The notes: a model not told the origin generated them from the letters alone. A DNA stretch of 64,000 nt from Comamonas testosteroni (GCF_030505195.1 NZ_CP129672.1:4746501-4810500), one strand, 5' to 3'. Positions 37,591 to 46,900 are shown, counted from the stretch's first letter. Numbers and translations are program-made.

Positions 37591-38024
37591 GATTCAAGCC
37601 TGTTGGACGAGTTGCCTGTTTGCAGCAAGAACCACAGCATGGCGGCGATGGGCAGGTTCTTGAGCAGCGGACCCAGAGGGTGCAGCCACAGCGTGGGCTG
37701 AAGAGCCGTGCCGATCACGGTCATGGCCGTCATCAGCAGCAGGGCGCTCAGGTAGATGGCGCGGCCGGGGCGCAGCAGCAAGGCCAGACCCAGAGCCAAA
37801 TCGGCCAGCAGGCCGGACCAGATGAGCAGTGCCTGCCAGCGTGCGTCGCCAATGCCGCCCTGGTCCAGCAGGCGGGCACCTTCGTGGTTGAGGCCTGAGA
37901 GTCCGAGATAGTCCAGCGCGCTGACTACAGCCGTGCCCAGCCAGACGACGACCAGACTGGCGTGCATGAATCTGGCCGCTTGCTTTTGCGGGTTGGCTCT
38001 GCTGCCGTTTTGCAACTCAGGCAT
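37587..38024 (-). CDS. DoxX-like integral membrane protein
   Basis: 145 residues from ATG 38024, which lies inside the 3' end of the upstream SDR gene. Four helices are seen: ASLVVVWLGTAVVSALDYLGL, ALLIWSGLLADLALGLALLL, IYLSALLLMTAMTVIGTAL and NLPIAAMLWFLLQ. The pattern fits the DoxX-like family, small quinone- or thiol-linked membrane proteins of uncertain role. Overlap at both ends indicates translational coupling with the SDR and DUF2269 genes. This set (SDR plus DoxX-like plus DUF2269) is a recurrent association, and the proteins may form one redox unit. Confidence 0.78.
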   Translation of the reverse strand: MPELQNGSRANPQKQAARFMHASLVVVWLGTAVVSALDYLGLSGLNHEGARLLDQGGIGDARWQALLIWSGLLADLALGLALLLRPGRAIYLSALLLMTAMTVIGTALQPTLWLHPLGPLLKNLPIAAMLWFLLQTGNSSNRLES

Positions 38025-38901
38025 GGCGGCGGCCTTCCTTGGGCAAGGTGGCCAGCATGGCATCCGGAGCCACGGGGGCGCGCCCCAGCAGCGAGGCCAG
38101 GGTCTGAGGATCGGTGACGTTGTCGTTTTCCAGCAAGGCCATGGTTTCGCTGCACCAGGGCAGGGCTGGTATCTGGTCTCCGACTCTGGCACTGCCCTTG
38201 CTCATCCAGTCTGGCAGGGCATGCACCGAAGCCGGGCCGTAACCCATCTGGGCGCGCAGGCTGGCGATAAAGGCCTCTGTCGAAAGCGGCTGGGGGCCGC
38301 CGATTTCGACGATACCCTCGCAGGTGTCCGATGTCGCCATATGCGCGAGCACTTCGGCGAGATCGCGCACGGCCACGGGCTGAATCTGGCTGCTTCGCAT
38401 GAGCTCGGGCAGCAGCAAAACGGGCAGTCTGGCCAGATTCAGAAACAACTGGCTGCTGGCACCGCCCGCGCCAAAGATGATGCTGGGGCGCACGACAACG
38501 GGCTTGAGCAGCGCTTGCCTGCCCAGCGCCAGCAAATGTTCGTCGGCCGCGCGCTTGGTGCTTGCGTACTGGGTGCCGCTCTGATCGGCCCCCAGCGCCG
38601 AGACCTGAACCACGCGGCGCACGCCAGCCTGGGCGCAGGCATCAAACAGCGCGATGGGTGCCAGAGAGTGCAGGGTCTGCAGATCCTGGCCGGGCTTGTC
38701 GCGCAGAGCACCGACGGCGTTGATGACGGCGTCGATGCCATGCAGATGCTCAAGCCACGCTTCGGTTGTCGTACAGGCGCTGAAGTCCAGAGGCGGCTGG
38801 CTGTGGCGGCTGCGCACCACGGGGTCGTGGTCCAGCAGGGCCAGCGCATTCACGATATGTCGGCCCAGAAAGCCTGTGCCGCCGCAGATCAGAACTCGCA
38901 T
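38017..38901 (-). CDS. NAD(P)-binding SDR/NmrA-like protein
   Basis: 294 residues. The Rossmann loop is LICGGTGFLGRHIVNAL (4-20). GIDAVINAVGALRDKPGQ and RRVVQVSALGADQSGTQYASTKRAADEHL carry the Ser and YxxxK-like residues of atypical SDRs, and the segment VVVRPSIIFGAGGASSQLFLNLARL follows. Proteins of this kind resemble complex I assembly or ubiquinone-related SDRs (NDUFA9-like). The substrate is not known. It is the second gene of the GbsR operon and overlaps the DoxX-like gene by eight bases. Confidence 0.87.
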   Translation of the reverse strand: MRVLICGGTGFLGRHIVNALALLDHDPVVRSRHSQPPLDFSACTTTEAWLEHLHGIDAVINAVGALRDKPGQDLQTLHSLAPIALFDACAQAGVRRVVQVSALGADQSGTQYASTKRAADEHLLALGRQALLKPVVVRPSIIFGAGGASSQLFLNLARLPVLLLPELMRSSQIQPVAVRDLAEVLAHMATSDTCEGIVEIGGPQPLSTEAFIASLRAQMGYGPASVHALPDWMSKGSARVGDQIPALPWCSETMALLENDNVTDPQTLASLLGRAPVAPDAMLATLPKEGRRHA

Positions 38902-38948
38902 ACGCTACTCCTTTGCAATTTTCTGCCTTGACAGAATTCAGTTCGGCT

Positions 38949-39500
38949 TCAATCGTTGCCGCTCTCCCGGCCGCCATCCTTGCCTCTGACAAAGCGCTGG
39001 ACGCTGGCGCCAAGGCGCAGGATCTTGTCCAGCGTGGCCGGGGACAGGCGCAGCATTTCGTCGGTCCAGATGCCCAGCGAATCCATGAGGCGCAGCGTCT
39101 CGTGCACGCGATCCTGGGCATCGGGCGTTTCCTGCTCGAATTCGGGCTGGGCGATCAATTCGCGCAGCAGTGCACTGGTGGGGTCGAACTCGCGCTGCTT
39201 GCGCTCTCGCACAATGGTGCGCAGCAGCTCCCAGACATCGGCCGAGGTCTCGAAATACTCGCGTCGGTCACCGCTCTTGCGGCTGCTGCGAATCAGGTTC
39301 CAGTTCAGCAGCTCCTTGAGGCTGTTGCTGACGTTGGAGCGTGCCGCACCCAGGGTTTCGCAGATTTCGTCGGCATTGAGGGGGCGGCCATGAAAGAACA
39401 GCAGTGCATGAATTTGCGCCACCGTGCGGTTCACACCCCAGGCGTTGCCCATATCTCCCCAGTGGTGCACAAAGCGTTCAGCGATAGGACTCAGTTGCAT
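38949..39500 (-). CDS. GbsR/MarR-family transcriptional regulator
   Basis: 183 residues from ATG 39500. A TTG at 39536 would add 12 residues but lies within the operator-like repeats, so I prefer the ATG. The winged-helix motif is LNADEICETLGAARSNVSNSLKELLNWNLIRSS, preceded by WGVNRTVAQIHALLFFHGRP. The C-terminal half is helical and mediates dimerisation. GbsR proteins repress choline/betaine genes in Bacillus, but in Proteobacteria the subfamily is poorly studied. It heads the SDR-DoxX-DUF2269 operon and probably autoregulates through the GAAATTTC sites just upstream. Confidence 0.88.
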   Translation of the reverse strand: MQLSPIAERFVHHWGDMGNAWGVNRTVAQIHALLFFHGRPLNADEICETLGAARSNVSNSLKELLNWNLIRSSRKSGDRREYFETSADVWELLRTIVRERKQREFDPTSALLRELIAQPEFEQETPDAQDRVHETLRLMDSLGIWTDEMLRLSPATLDKILRLGASVQRFVRGKDGGRESGND

Positions 39501-39522
39501 GAAGCGAAGTGTGGTCTTGCTT

Positions 39523-39548
39523 GAAATTTCTGTCAATACAGAAATTTC
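39523..39548. promoter_or_regulatory. Candidate GbsR operator: paired GAAATTTC palindromes
   Basis: The 8-bp palindrome GAAATTTC occurs at 39523-39530 and 39541-39548, 18 bp apart, just upstream of the regulator start. A third copy is at 39641-39648, towards the divergent gene at 39731. A minus-strand TTGACA (-35-like) overlaps the first copy. Confidence 0.5.
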
Positions 39549-39730
39549 TATTCATGTGAATGCCAGAGAGGGATCGGCAAGGTGTTTGTGCAGGCTTTGC
39601 CCATGGGAGCCGGGACGGTAGGCAATTTTCTCGAAATGAAGAAATTTCACGTCCACCTGGTCGCTGCGTCGCTACTCGTAAAATAGTCGCATTACAGGGG
39701 CATGGAGCCCCGTCAGGGAAGGGAGAGTTC

Positions 39731-40042
39731 ATGACTGCTGCATCCGTCTTGCGTGCCGCTTTGGTTCTGTCGGCCTGTGCTTGGGCCCAGGTCGCATCGG
39801 CTGCCTGCTATTTTGTCTATGCACCCAATAACGAGCTGATCTATCGCTCCAATGTGGCGCCGGTCGATCTGTCCCTGCCTCTGCATCAGACGGTGCCGCA
39901 ACTCTACTCCGGAGCCCGCATGTTTTTCTCGCTCGACGAGTACAACTGTGCCACCGAGGTCAACCTGATCGCCGAGCGCGCCCAGATTGCTGCGGCGCGC
40001 AACAACCGCGAGCGTCGTCTGCGCGAAGAACAACGCTTCTGA
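39731..40042 (+). CDS. Small exported hypothetical protein
   Basis: 103 residues from ATG 39731, preceded by GGGAGAG. The N-terminus is a clear signal peptide (VLRAALVLSACAWAQVASA, cleavage before ACYFVY). The mature protein is about 75 residues with Cys at both ends of a compact region (ACYFVYAPNNELIYRS and DEYNCATEV), probably a disulfide. The C-terminus is highly charged (NNRERRLREEQRF). I know similar small proteins in Comamonadaceae only as hypothetical. It is divergent from the GbsR gene. Confidence 0.7.
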   Translation: MTAASVLRAALVLSACAWAQVASAACYFVYAPNNELIYRSNVAPVDLSLPLHQTVPQLYSGARMFFSLDEYNCATEVNLIAERAQIAAARNNRERRLREEQRF

Positions 40043-40193
40043 TTGCATAGCTGTCAGACAAGCGTCGGCGGCACCTTGAGGCTTGATTTGCCTTGCAGAA
40101 GGCCGATTGGCTTGGCGCGTGACATGGGCGCCCATGCAGTTTTTTGCCGTGGTCGGCTCTCGGGTATGGGGTGGCCTGAGACAATCGGGCACC

Positions 40194-41693
40194 ATGAGTG
40201 AATCCCGCGACAACAAAATTCCCGAAAACCTGCCCGAAGTCCCGTCTGATGCCCCGGCGCTGCCCGAGGGCTGGCTGGAAGTGCTGTCCATGGACATGGA
40301 TGCCCAGGGCGTAGCCCGCAAGCCCGATGGCAAGGTGGTCTTCATCGACGGCGCCCTGACCGGTGAAATCGTCAGCGCCAACACCCATCGCAAGAAGAAC
40401 AACTGGGAAGCGGCCACGCTGACTGACATCCACCGCGAATCCTCGCAGCGCGTGACGCCCGGCTGCCCTAATTTCGGGCTGCACGCCGGTGCCTGCGGTG
40501 GCTGCAAGATGCAGCATCTGCATGTGGCGGCCCAGGTCGCCATCAAGCAGCGTGTGCTGGAAGACAACCTCTGGCATCTGGCCAAGGTCAAGCCTGAGAC
40601 GCTGCTGCGCCCCATCGAAGGCCCGGCCTGGGGCTATCGCTTTCGCTCGCGCCTGTCGGTGCGCTATGTGGCCAAGAAGGGCAAGGTGCTGGTGGGCTTC
40701 CACGAGCGCAAGAGCCGCTACATCGCCGACATGGAGGTCTGCAAGATTTTGCCTCCCCATGTGGATGCAATGCTCATGCCCATGCGCGCACTGATCGCCA
40801 GCATGGATGCGCGCGAAACCTGTCCTCAGATCGAAGTGGCCTGCGGCGACCATGTCACCGCCCTGGTGCTGCGTCACCTGGAGCCTCTGTCGGAGGCCGA
40901 CAAGCAGCGCCTGCGCGACTTTGCTGCCGAGCAGAACGTCCAGTGGTGGCTGCAGCCCAAGGGCCCGGATACCGTGCATCTGATGGAAGAAGGCGGCACA
41001 CAGCTGTCCTACGGTCTGCCGGACTTTGGCATCACCATGCCGTTCAAGCCCACCGACTTCACCCAGGTCAATCCGCATATCAACCGCGTGCTGGTCACGC
41101 GCTCTTTGCGCCTGCTGGATGCGAAAAAGGACGAGCGCGTCATCGACTGGTTCTGCGGTCTTGGCAACTTCACGCTGCCCATTGCGACCATGGCGCGCGA
41201 GGTGCTGGGCATTGAAGGCTCGGAAACATTGGTCAAGCGCTCGCACGAGAACTATGCGGGCAACAATGCCACGCGCAGCGAAGACGACAAGCTGGCTCCC
41301 ACCAGCTTCGTGGCGCGCAATCTGTTCGAGATGACGCCCGCCATGCTGATTGCCGACGGCAACTCCGACAAGTGGCTGGTCGATCCTCCGCGTGAAGGTG
41401 CGTTTGCCCTGTCCAAGGCACTTGCCGATATTCACCAGATCCGTATCGGCGCCAAGCAGACCGGTGTGGCCAGCGAAGAGCAGCCCGATTTGCTGCCGCC
41501 GCTGCCCGAGGGGCAGGAAAACTGGCAGTTCCCCAAGCGCATTGTCTATGTGAGCTGCAACCCGGCCACGCTGGCGCGCGATGCAGGCTTGCTGGTGCAT
41601 CAGGCCGGCTATCGCTGCGTGGCAGCAGGTGTGGTGAATATGTTCCCGCATACGGCGCATGTGGAGTCCATGGCCGTTTTCGAGCGCGCATAA
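40194..41693 (+). CDS. rlmD: 23S rRNA (uracil-1939-C5)-methyltransferase
   Basis: 499 residues from ATG 40194 ([16 protein letters not shown]). A TRAM-like domain (residues 25-85) is followed by the iron-sulfur site [14 protein letters not shown] (about 90-103). The SAM-binding motif is [22 protein letters not shown], and the catalytic nucleophile Cys lies in [14 protein letters not shown] near the end. This is the RumA/RlmD order. It methylates U1939 of 23S rRNA. Two insertions relative to E. coli lengthen it moderately. It converges on the ZIP transporter gene, with a hairpin between the two stops. Confidence 0.94.
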   Translation: MSESRDNKIPENLPEVPSDAPALPEGWLEVLSMDMDAQGVARKPDGKVVFIDGALTGEIVSANTHRKKNNWEAATLTDIHRESSQRVTPGCPNFGLHAGACGGCKMQHLHVAAQVAIKQRVLEDNLWHLAKVKPETLLRPIEGPAWGYRFRSRLSVRYVAKKGKVLVGFHERKSRYIADMEVCKILPPHVDAMLMPMRALIASMDARETCPQIEVACGDHVTALVLRHLEPLSEADKQRLRDFAAEQNVQWWLQPKGPDTVHLMEEGGTQLSYGLPDFGITMPFKPTDFTQVNPHINRVLVTRSLRLLDAKKDERVIDWFCGLGNFTLPIATMAREVLGIEGSETLVKRSHENYAGNNATRSEDDKLAPTSFVARNLFEMTPAMLIADGNSDKWLVDPPREGAFALSKALADIHQIRIGAKQTGVASEEQPDLLPPLPEGQENWQFPKRIVYVSCNPATLARDAGLLVHQAGYRCVAAGVVNMFPHTAHVESMAVFERA

Positions 41694-41706
41694 GCGAGCA
41701 TGTCCT

Positions 41707-41731
41707 GAACTGCGCCTGCGCGGCGCAGTTC
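41707..41731. terminator. Convergent hairpin between rlmD and the ZIP gene
   Basis: A perfect 10-bp stem GAACTGCGCC/GGCGCAGTTC with a 5-base loop lies between two convergent stop codons and overlaps the TGA of the ZIP gene. There is no T-tract, so termination may be weak or Rho-assisted. Confidence 0.55.
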
Positions 41732-42647
41732 AGCCGCCAAGGGATGTATCCAGAATCATCATCAGCACAAAGCCCAGCATGAGTCCTGTGGTGGCCCAGG
41801 CTTCATGACCCTTGCGGTGGGATTCCGGAATGATTTCGTGGCTGATGACAAACAGCATGGCCCCGGCTGCAAATCCCAGGCCCCAGGGCAGCAGCACGGT
41901 GGAGCTGCTGACCACGATGGCGCCGATCACGGCCCCCAGAGGCTCGATCAGCCCTGTCAGTGCGCCCAGCACTACCGCAAAGCCCCGGGTATAGCCGGCA
42001 GCCAGCAAAGAGGCTGCGACGACAAAACCCTCGGGTACATCCTGTATGGCAATGCCCAGCGTGAGCGAGCTGGCACGCAGGCCCTCGTTGGCGGCATAGC
42101 CCACGCCGATGGCCAGACCTTCGGGCAGGTTGTGAAGGGTGATGGCAATCACAAACAGCCAGGTGCGCCGCAGCTGCTTGGCATCAGCGCCTTCACGGCC
42201 TTTGATGAAGTGCTCGTGCGGCAGCAGGCGTTCCATGGCCAGCAGGGCGGCACCTCCGAGCAAGATGGCTGTGCCTATCAAGGCTCCGCTCATCCATTCG
42301 CTGCTTGCGGGCGAAGTCGCTACCTTGGCGGCTTCCAGCCCGGGCAGAATCAATGAAAAGGCGCAGGCAGCCAGCATGACGCCTGCGCCAAAGCCAAACA
42401 GCGTGTCCTGTGTGCGCTCGGACGGATGTCGGGTCAGCAGCACGGGCAAGGCGCCCAGCGCGGTCGCCAGTGCCGCCATGCTGCCGCCCAACAGTGCATT
42501 CAGTGCTGCGGGATTGGTCTGCAGCTGTTTCCAGACCATGGATGCCAGCACCAGAGCACCAGCCGCAGAGATCAGCAGCCCGAGCCGGGTTCTGTGCGAC
42601 AGGAGCGATTGGCTTGAAGATGCGCTTTGCAGTCCGTCCGGGCCCAT
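41730..42647 (-). CDS. ZIP-family divalent metal transporter
   Basis: 305 residues with eight predicted helices. The metal-binding signature HNLPEGLAIGVGYAANEG is helix IV and DVPEGFVVAASLL is helix V. HEIIPESHRKGHEAW is near the end, and a His-containing loop (LLPHEHFIKGREG) lies between helices III and IV. Families of this kind import zinc, manganese or iron. It starts three bases downstream of the sodA stop, so the two are cotranscribed. Position after a manganese-type superoxide dismutase under a Fur-box promoter suggests manganese import under iron limitation. Confidence 0.92.
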   Translation of the reverse strand: MGPDGLQSASSSQSLLSHRTRLGLLISAAGALVLASMVWKQLQTNPAALNALLGGSMAALATALGALPVLLTRHPSERTQDTLFGFGAGVMLAACAFSLILPGLEAAKVATSPASSEWMSGALIGTAILLGGAALLAMERLLPHEHFIKGREGADAKQLRRTWLFVIAITLHNLPEGLAIGVGYAANEGLRASSLTLGIAIQDVPEGFVVAASLLAAGYTRGFAVVLGALTGLIEPLGAVIGAIVVSSSTVLLPWGLGFAAGAMLFVISHEIIPESHRKGHEAWATTGLMLGFVLMMILDTSLGG

Positions 42648-42650
42648 GGC

Positions 42651-43286
<636 letters not shown>

Positions 43287-43319
43287 GAGTAAAAGCCTTG
43301 GCAGTGAGAGAGATGGGAG

Positions 43320-43835
43320 TCAGTGCAGTGATGAATGCACAGGCTCGAAGCTGGCAAGGCGAGAGCGCCTGTTGCTGGCGGGGTGAGTGAGAAAGGGGGC
43401 GGATGTCGAGGCGCAGACGCCCGCGGCGGCGTGGGGGCCTGCTGCACCATGCTCGGCCCGCGCGGCCAGGAGCTGCGGCAGATGGCGGCATATCGCCAGG
43501 TTCAGGGACTGGCTGGTGGAGTCCTGCTGCAGAAATGGCATCAGGGTTTGTTGCGCCTCATGCAGGCATTCAGATGCTGCTGCCGGCTGATCTGCTTCGA
43601 CGAGAGCATCCGCCAGATTCAGGTGGGCAACAACAAAAGCGGCGATGCGGTCATCGTCGGCAATATCGCCGGACTCTGCGACCAGCAACTGCAAGCCAAG
43701 CTGTTGTGCATGTCGGTAGTGTTCAAGTGCTGAGAGATGGCGATGCTCCAGCGTTGCGGCCAGCGCCGTGCGGGTTTGCTGCTTCCAGGCGGACAACAAA
43801 TCAGCTGCCGAGGCGTTTGTCGTGTGGACTCTCAT
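43320..43835 (-). CDS. Conserved-position hypothetical protein in sodA operon
   Basis: 171 residues from ATG 43835, which overlaps the DUF2325 stop (ATGA). It is alpha-helical and Ala/Leu-rich (residues 10-130) with TLEHRHLSALEHYRHAQQLGLQLL and AAFVVAHLNLADALVEADQPAAASECLHEAQQTLMPFL, reminiscent of a tetratricopeptide-like helical hairpin. The C-terminal 40 residues are low complexity. Its place between the regulator-like DUF2325 gene and sodA is like the 'orfX' gene before sodM in Pseudomonas. Function is unknown. Confidence 0.72.
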   Translation of the reverse strand: MRVHTTNASAADLLSAWKQQTRTALAATLEHRHLSALEHYRHAQQLGLQLLVAESGDIADDDRIAAFVVAHLNLADALVEADQPAAASECLHEAQQTLMPFLQQDSTSQSLNLAICRHLPQLLAARAEHGAAGPHAAAGVCASTSAPFLTHPASNRRSRLASFEPVHSSLH

Positions 43836-44434
43836 GAGGCTCCTTCGATGCAGGCTTGGGCTGCCACGACTTTTCCGTCCTCTCCGGATGGGTGAATGCG
43901 AACCACGCGCAAGGCTGTCGGCTGATCCACCAGCAGACAGGTCTTGCCGGTGCGCTTGCAGTGATCCTTCACGCGCCAGTAGGCTCCGTCGCTGATGCAA
44001 CCTGTCTGGCAAATCACCAGGTCGGCGGCGTGCAGGCTGTCCTCCAGCAGTTGTTGCTCGGACAAGGCCTGGCTGTCGGCATCCTCAACCAAAGGCCAGT
44101 CGACGCCGGACGCTGTCTGGTCAGCTGTGGGTTGAGGTGTTTCCTGCAGCAGATCCAGTGCCATCGCCTGGGCCAGGGCGTGGCGCTGCTCACGCTCCCA
44201 GGCAAGAGCGCTATCGCGGACAATGACCTTGGCCCTGAGCAGTACGAGCTGCTGCCTGAGTGCTTCGACCTCCCGTGCCAGCGACTGCATCTGGGCCGTG
44301 CAGCGGGTCTGCACTTCCCTATAGGTCAGCATGAGGGCCTCATGCTCAAGGCGTATTTGGTTGAAGTCATCATCTGGCACGGCAGTCTTGTCCCCATGGT
44401 TGAGAGCACAACAGAACTCGTCGCTGGGATGCAC
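43832..44434 (-). CDS. DUF2325-domain protein
   Basis: 200 residues. The start is GTG 44434, the only reasonable in-frame start. The first 110 residues are charged and probably a coiled coil (EHEALMLTYREVQTRCTAQMQSLAREVEALRQQLVLLRAKV). The C-terminal DUF2325 domain has ADLVICQTGCISDGAYWRVKDHCKRTGKTCLLVDQPTALR, with three conserved Cys residues that could bind metal or form a redox switch. The family is common in Burkholderiales and of unknown function. It is the first gene of the sodA operon and sits directly behind a strong candidate Fur box. Confidence 0.88.
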   Translation of the reverse strand: MHPSDEFCCALNHGDKTAVPDDDFNQIRLEHEALMLTYREVQTRCTAQMQSLAREVEALRQQLVLLRAKVIVRDSALAWEREQRHALAQAMALDLLQETPQPTADQTASGVDWPLVEDADSQALSEQQLLEDSLHAADLVICQTGCISDGAYWRVKDHCKRTGKTCLLVDQPTALRVVRIHPSGEDGKVVAAQACIEGAS

Positions 44435-44475
44435 GCATGTGCGGCTAAGAATGGAATTTATCTTTCATGAATATA

Positions 44476-44494
44476 AATGATAATGGTTTTCATT
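44476..44494. promoter_or_regulatory. Candidate Fur box upstream of DUF2325-sodA operon
   Basis: AATGATAATGGTTTTCATT matches the Fur core closely in both halves, 42 bp before the GTG start of the DUF2325 gene. Confidence 0.75.
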
Positions 44495-44552
44495 CAAAGT
44501 CCGCAGAAGAAATATGACATCCGAGTGGCTTGGCGTGAGAGGTGCTGAACAT

Positions 44553-44582
44553 AAAAAAGGCCGTAGCAGTGTTGCTACGGCC
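44553..44582 (-). terminator. Rho-independent terminator after lipoprotein gene
   Basis: A perfect 10-bp stem GGCCGTAGCA/TGCTACGGCC (44559-44568 and 44573-44582) with a 4-base loop is followed on the minus strand by TTTTTT. It serves the minus-strand lipoprotein gene ending at 44643. Confidence 0.88.
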
Positions 44583-44642
44583 TGTGCGGGCGTTGGCCGG
44601 CACTGGCCCGGAACTCATGATCCGGGCCTGGCGCAAGCGATT

Positions 44643-44996
44643 TCAGCTGCGGTTGCGACCGGCGCTGTTCTCGGGCTCCGCAGTGCTGCGTTTTTCGGCT
44701 GCGTTCTGACCCAGTACGGAAGGCACGCCTTCGATCTTGTTGGAGCGCATGTATTCATCCATGTCCTTCCAGCCCGCAAACACCAGCGCCTTGGGTGCCT
44801 TGGGGTTGAGGACGTAGCAATCCTCCAGTCCGCGCATGGCATGCCGGCAGGCGCCGCCAATGGCCTTGGCTTCGGACTCGCGCGCCACGGCGCGTGGGTC
44901 TGGACCCAGGCCCGGAATGTCTTCAATCTTGCAGCCTGCCAGTACCAGGGGCAGCAGGGCAATGGCAAGTGCGCGGGGAAGGTGGTTTGGCTTCAT
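44643..44996 (-). CDS. Small hypothetical lipoprotein
   Basis: 117 residues. The signal peptide RALAIALLPLVLAGCKIEDIPGLGP has the lipobox LAGC with Cys22. The mature part contains three more Cys (GGACRHAMRGLEDCYVLN), a paired-Cys pattern suggesting a disulfide. KALVFAGWKDMDEYMRSNKIEGVPSVLG is a conserved-looking segment. I know no function. It is a single gene with its own terminator and is transcribed in the same direction as the sodA operon. Confidence 0.78.
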   Translation of the reverse strand: MKPNHLPRALAIALLPLVLAGCKIEDIPGLGPDPRAVARESEAKAIGGACRHAMRGLEDCYVLNPKAPKALVFAGWKDMDEYMRSNKIEGVPSVLGQNAAEKRSTAEPENSAGRNRS

Positions 44997-45094
44997 CTTG
45001 TCTGGTTATCGGCAGCAGCAGTCGGAAATTTAGTCCATGACTGAAATATCCATCGATGCGATGACCGCGCCTGGCGTCAAGGTTACCGGAAACA

Positions 45095-45121
45095 AAAAGG
45101 AGTGCGCAAGGCACTCCTTTT
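45095..45121. terminator. Bidirectional rho-independent terminator
   Basis: An 11-bp stem AAAAGGAGTGC/GCACTCCTTTT with a 5-base loop has T-rich tails on both strands. It ends the minus-strand Bax-inhibitor gene. Confidence 0.88.
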
Positions 45122-45142
45122 TTGCTTGGGTGGTGGCGAGGT

Positions 45143-45835
45143 TCAGTCGCGGTCGCCGCCCATGATGCCCAGCAGGGCCAGCAGGCTCTGGAACACGTTG
45201 AACAGGTCCAGATACAGGGCCAGGGTGGCGCTGATGTAGTTGGTCTCGCCGCCGTCGATGATCTGCTTGAGGTCATACAGCATGTAGGCGGAGAAGATGC
45301 CGATGGCCAGCATGGAGATGGCCATCATGCCTGCAGTGGAGCCCACGAAGACATTGATGATGGCGCCTACCATCAGCACCAGGGCGCCCACGAACAGGAA
45401 CTTGCCCATGCCCGACAGGTCGCGCTTGATCACGGTGGCCAGCATGGCCATCACGAAGAACACGCCAGCGGTACCGGCAAAGGCCGTCATGATCAGCTGG
45501 GTGCCGTTGGAGAAGCCCAGAATCATGCCGATCAGGCGCGATAGCATCAGGCCCATGAAGAAGGTGAAGGCCAGCAGCACGGGCACGCCAGCGGCGCTGT
45601 TCTTGGTCTTTTCAATCGCGAACATGAAGCCGAAGGCACCGACCATGAACACGATCAGACCCACGCCGCCCGTCAGCGCGCGAGTCATGCCAGTGGCTAC
45701 GCCCAGCCAAGCGCCCAGCACGGTGGGGATCAGGCTGAGTGCCAGCAGCCAGTAGGTATTGCGCAAGACACGGTTGCGCTCTTGCTGCGAGACACCGTAG
45801 CCCGCAGAGCCCAGTGTGGTGACTTGTTCGTTCAT
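45143..45835 (-). CDS. Bax inhibitor-1/YccA-family membrane protein
   Basis: 230 residues, with AGGAGGAATG upstream of the start on the minus strand. Seven helices are seen, including TYWLLALSLIPTVLGAWLG and FNVFQSLLALLGIMGG. The family motifs FMLYDLK-like (SAYMLYDLKQIIDGGETNYISATLALYLDLFNVF) at the end carry the two Asp residues of the pH-sensing calcium-leak pore. In bacteria YccA-like members interact with FtsH or act as calcium channels. It is a single gene with its own terminator. Confidence 0.93.
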   Translation of the reverse strand: MNEQVTTLGSAGYGVSQQERNRVLRNTYWLLALSLIPTVLGAWLGVATGMTRALTGGVGLIVFMVGAFGFMFAIEKTKNSAAGVPVLLAFTFFMGLMLSRLIGMILGFSNGTQLIMTAFAGTAGVFFVMAMLATVIKRDLSGMGKFLFVGALVLMVGAIINVFVGSTAGMMAISMLAIGIFSAYMLYDLKQIIDGGETNYISATLALYLDLFNVFQSLLALLGIMGGDRD

Positions 45836-46027
45836 GTAGCCATTCCTCCTTCAGGAATTGTGGGTTGAAACATTGTCATTCTAGGTGGGGGTCTTGAGAA
45901 GCCTTTGCAATACCCCGTTGCAATGCGGCAGTTTTAGGATGGAATGTTTTTCACATCGCATCTACTTTTGCCTGCAAAGTACAGAATATGCTTGCTGCAT
46001 TGACAATCCAACGGAGCTTTTTATCTT

Positions 46028-46435
46028 ATGAAGACCAAGCACGAACTCGAACTGGCCGATGTGAAAGCCATCGCTGCGGCTGCCGAAGCTGAAGCACTGA
46101 AGAACAACTGGCCCGTGACGATCTCCATCGTGGACGACGGCGGCCATCTGCTGCTGTTGCAGCGCATGGATGGTGCTGCTCCCATCTCTTCCCACATCGC
46201 CCCCGCCAAGGCGCGCTCTGCAGCCGTGGGCCGCAAGGACACCAAGGCTTTCGAAGACATGATCAACAACGGTCGTACCGCTTTCCTGAGCGCTCCCTTT
46301 GTGGACGGTCTGCTCGAAGGTGGCGTGGCCATCGTCAAGGACGGCCAGGTGCTGGGTGCCGTGGGTGTCTCCGGCGTGAAGGCCAATGAAGACGCACAGG
46401 TTGCCAAGGCCGGCATTGCTGCCCTGGGTCTGTAA
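46028..46435 (+). CDS. GlcG/HbpS-family protein (DUF336)
   Basis: 135 residues. The single domain shows KAIAAAAEAEALKNNWPVTISIVDDGGHLLLLQRMDGA, ISSHIAPAKARSAAVGRKDTKAFEDMI and GGVAIVKDGQVLGAVGVSGVKANEDAQVAKAG, all typical of GlcG/HbpS proteins. HbpS of Streptomyces binds heme and iron, while GlcG lies in glycolate operons. No signal peptide is visible, so it is likely cytosolic here. It stands alone but is within 500 bp of hemP, which makes a heme link attractive yet unproven. A very strong bidirectional terminator follows. Confidence 0.88.
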   Translation: MKTKHELELADVKAIAAAAEAEALKNNWPVTISIVDDGGHLLLLQRMDGAAPISSHIAPAKARSAAVGRKDTKAFEDMINNGRTAFLSAPFVDGLLEGGVAIVKDGQVLGAVGVSGVKANEDAQVAKAGIAALGL

Positions 46436-46469
46436 TCGCGCTTGATTTCTGCCACTGCGGTGGCAGAGA

Positions 46470-46517
46470 CCAAAACAAAACCCCTGTCGCTTGATGAGCG
46501 CAGGGGTTTTGTTTTGG
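46470..46517. terminator. Strong rho-independent terminator after HbpS-like gene
   Basis: A 17-bp perfect stem, CCAAAACAAAACCCCTG at 46470-46486 with its complement at 46501-46517, encloses a 14-base loop that can fold further (CGC/GCG). The stem itself supplies T-rich tails in both directions. Confidence 0.9.
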
Positions 46518-46641
46518 CGGGTTGCGGATGAGGGAAAAAACGCGTGGCTATGTGAAGTGTGAGCACAAGAGAGGGCAGGTGCTCTACAACGACTATGGCT
46601 GGCGAATCGACACTTGCGGTGTCGCCCCACGATGAAACGGT

Positions 46642-46851
46642 TTATTTGGTCAGAATGAGCTTGCCCAGCTTGGTGGCCTGCAGGCGATAGGGCGTGCCGT
46701 TGTGCAGGATGGTGACGGCCTTTTGGCCGTTGAGCAGCAGGGCGCTGTCCAGGCCCAGGCTGGGGCCGGCAGCGGCTGAGGGGGTTGCAGCAGCCATGGA
46801 GGAAGAGCTGCGGTTGTTGGGCTGTGAGGTCGCAACAAGCGGTGCAGACAT
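46642..46851 (-). CDS. hemP: Hemin uptake protein HemP
   Basis: 69 residues from ATG 46851. The last 35 residues hold the HemP core LNGQKAVTILHNGTPYRLQATKLGKLILTK; the first 35 are a Ser/Ala-rich leader. HemP proteins are small, iron-repressed and in Burkholderia activate transcription of heme-receptor genes. The gene is separate from tonB-exbBD, which ends 266 bp upstream behind a terminator, and has its own candidate Fur box. No heme receptor gene follows here, so the target must be elsewhere. Confidence 0.9.
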   Translation of the reverse strand: MSAPLVATSQPNNRSSSSMAAATPSAAAGPSLGLDSALLLNGQKAVTILHNGTPYRLQATKLGKLILTK

Positions 46852-46881
46852 GCCGTGATTCCTTAAGTTCAAAACTGAGGG

Positions 46882-46900
46882 AATGATAACAATTCTCAAT
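46882..46900. promoter_or_regulatory. Candidate Fur box upstream of hemP
   Basis: AATGATAACAATTCTCAAT matches the Fur consensus in both halves, 31 bp upstream of the hemP start. Confidence 0.72.

Noticed and set aside
39500..39536. TTG at 39536 as start of the GbsR-type regulator
   Set aside because: It overlaps a TTGACA -35-like element and the GAAATTTC palindrome; ATG 39500 fits the family N-terminus.
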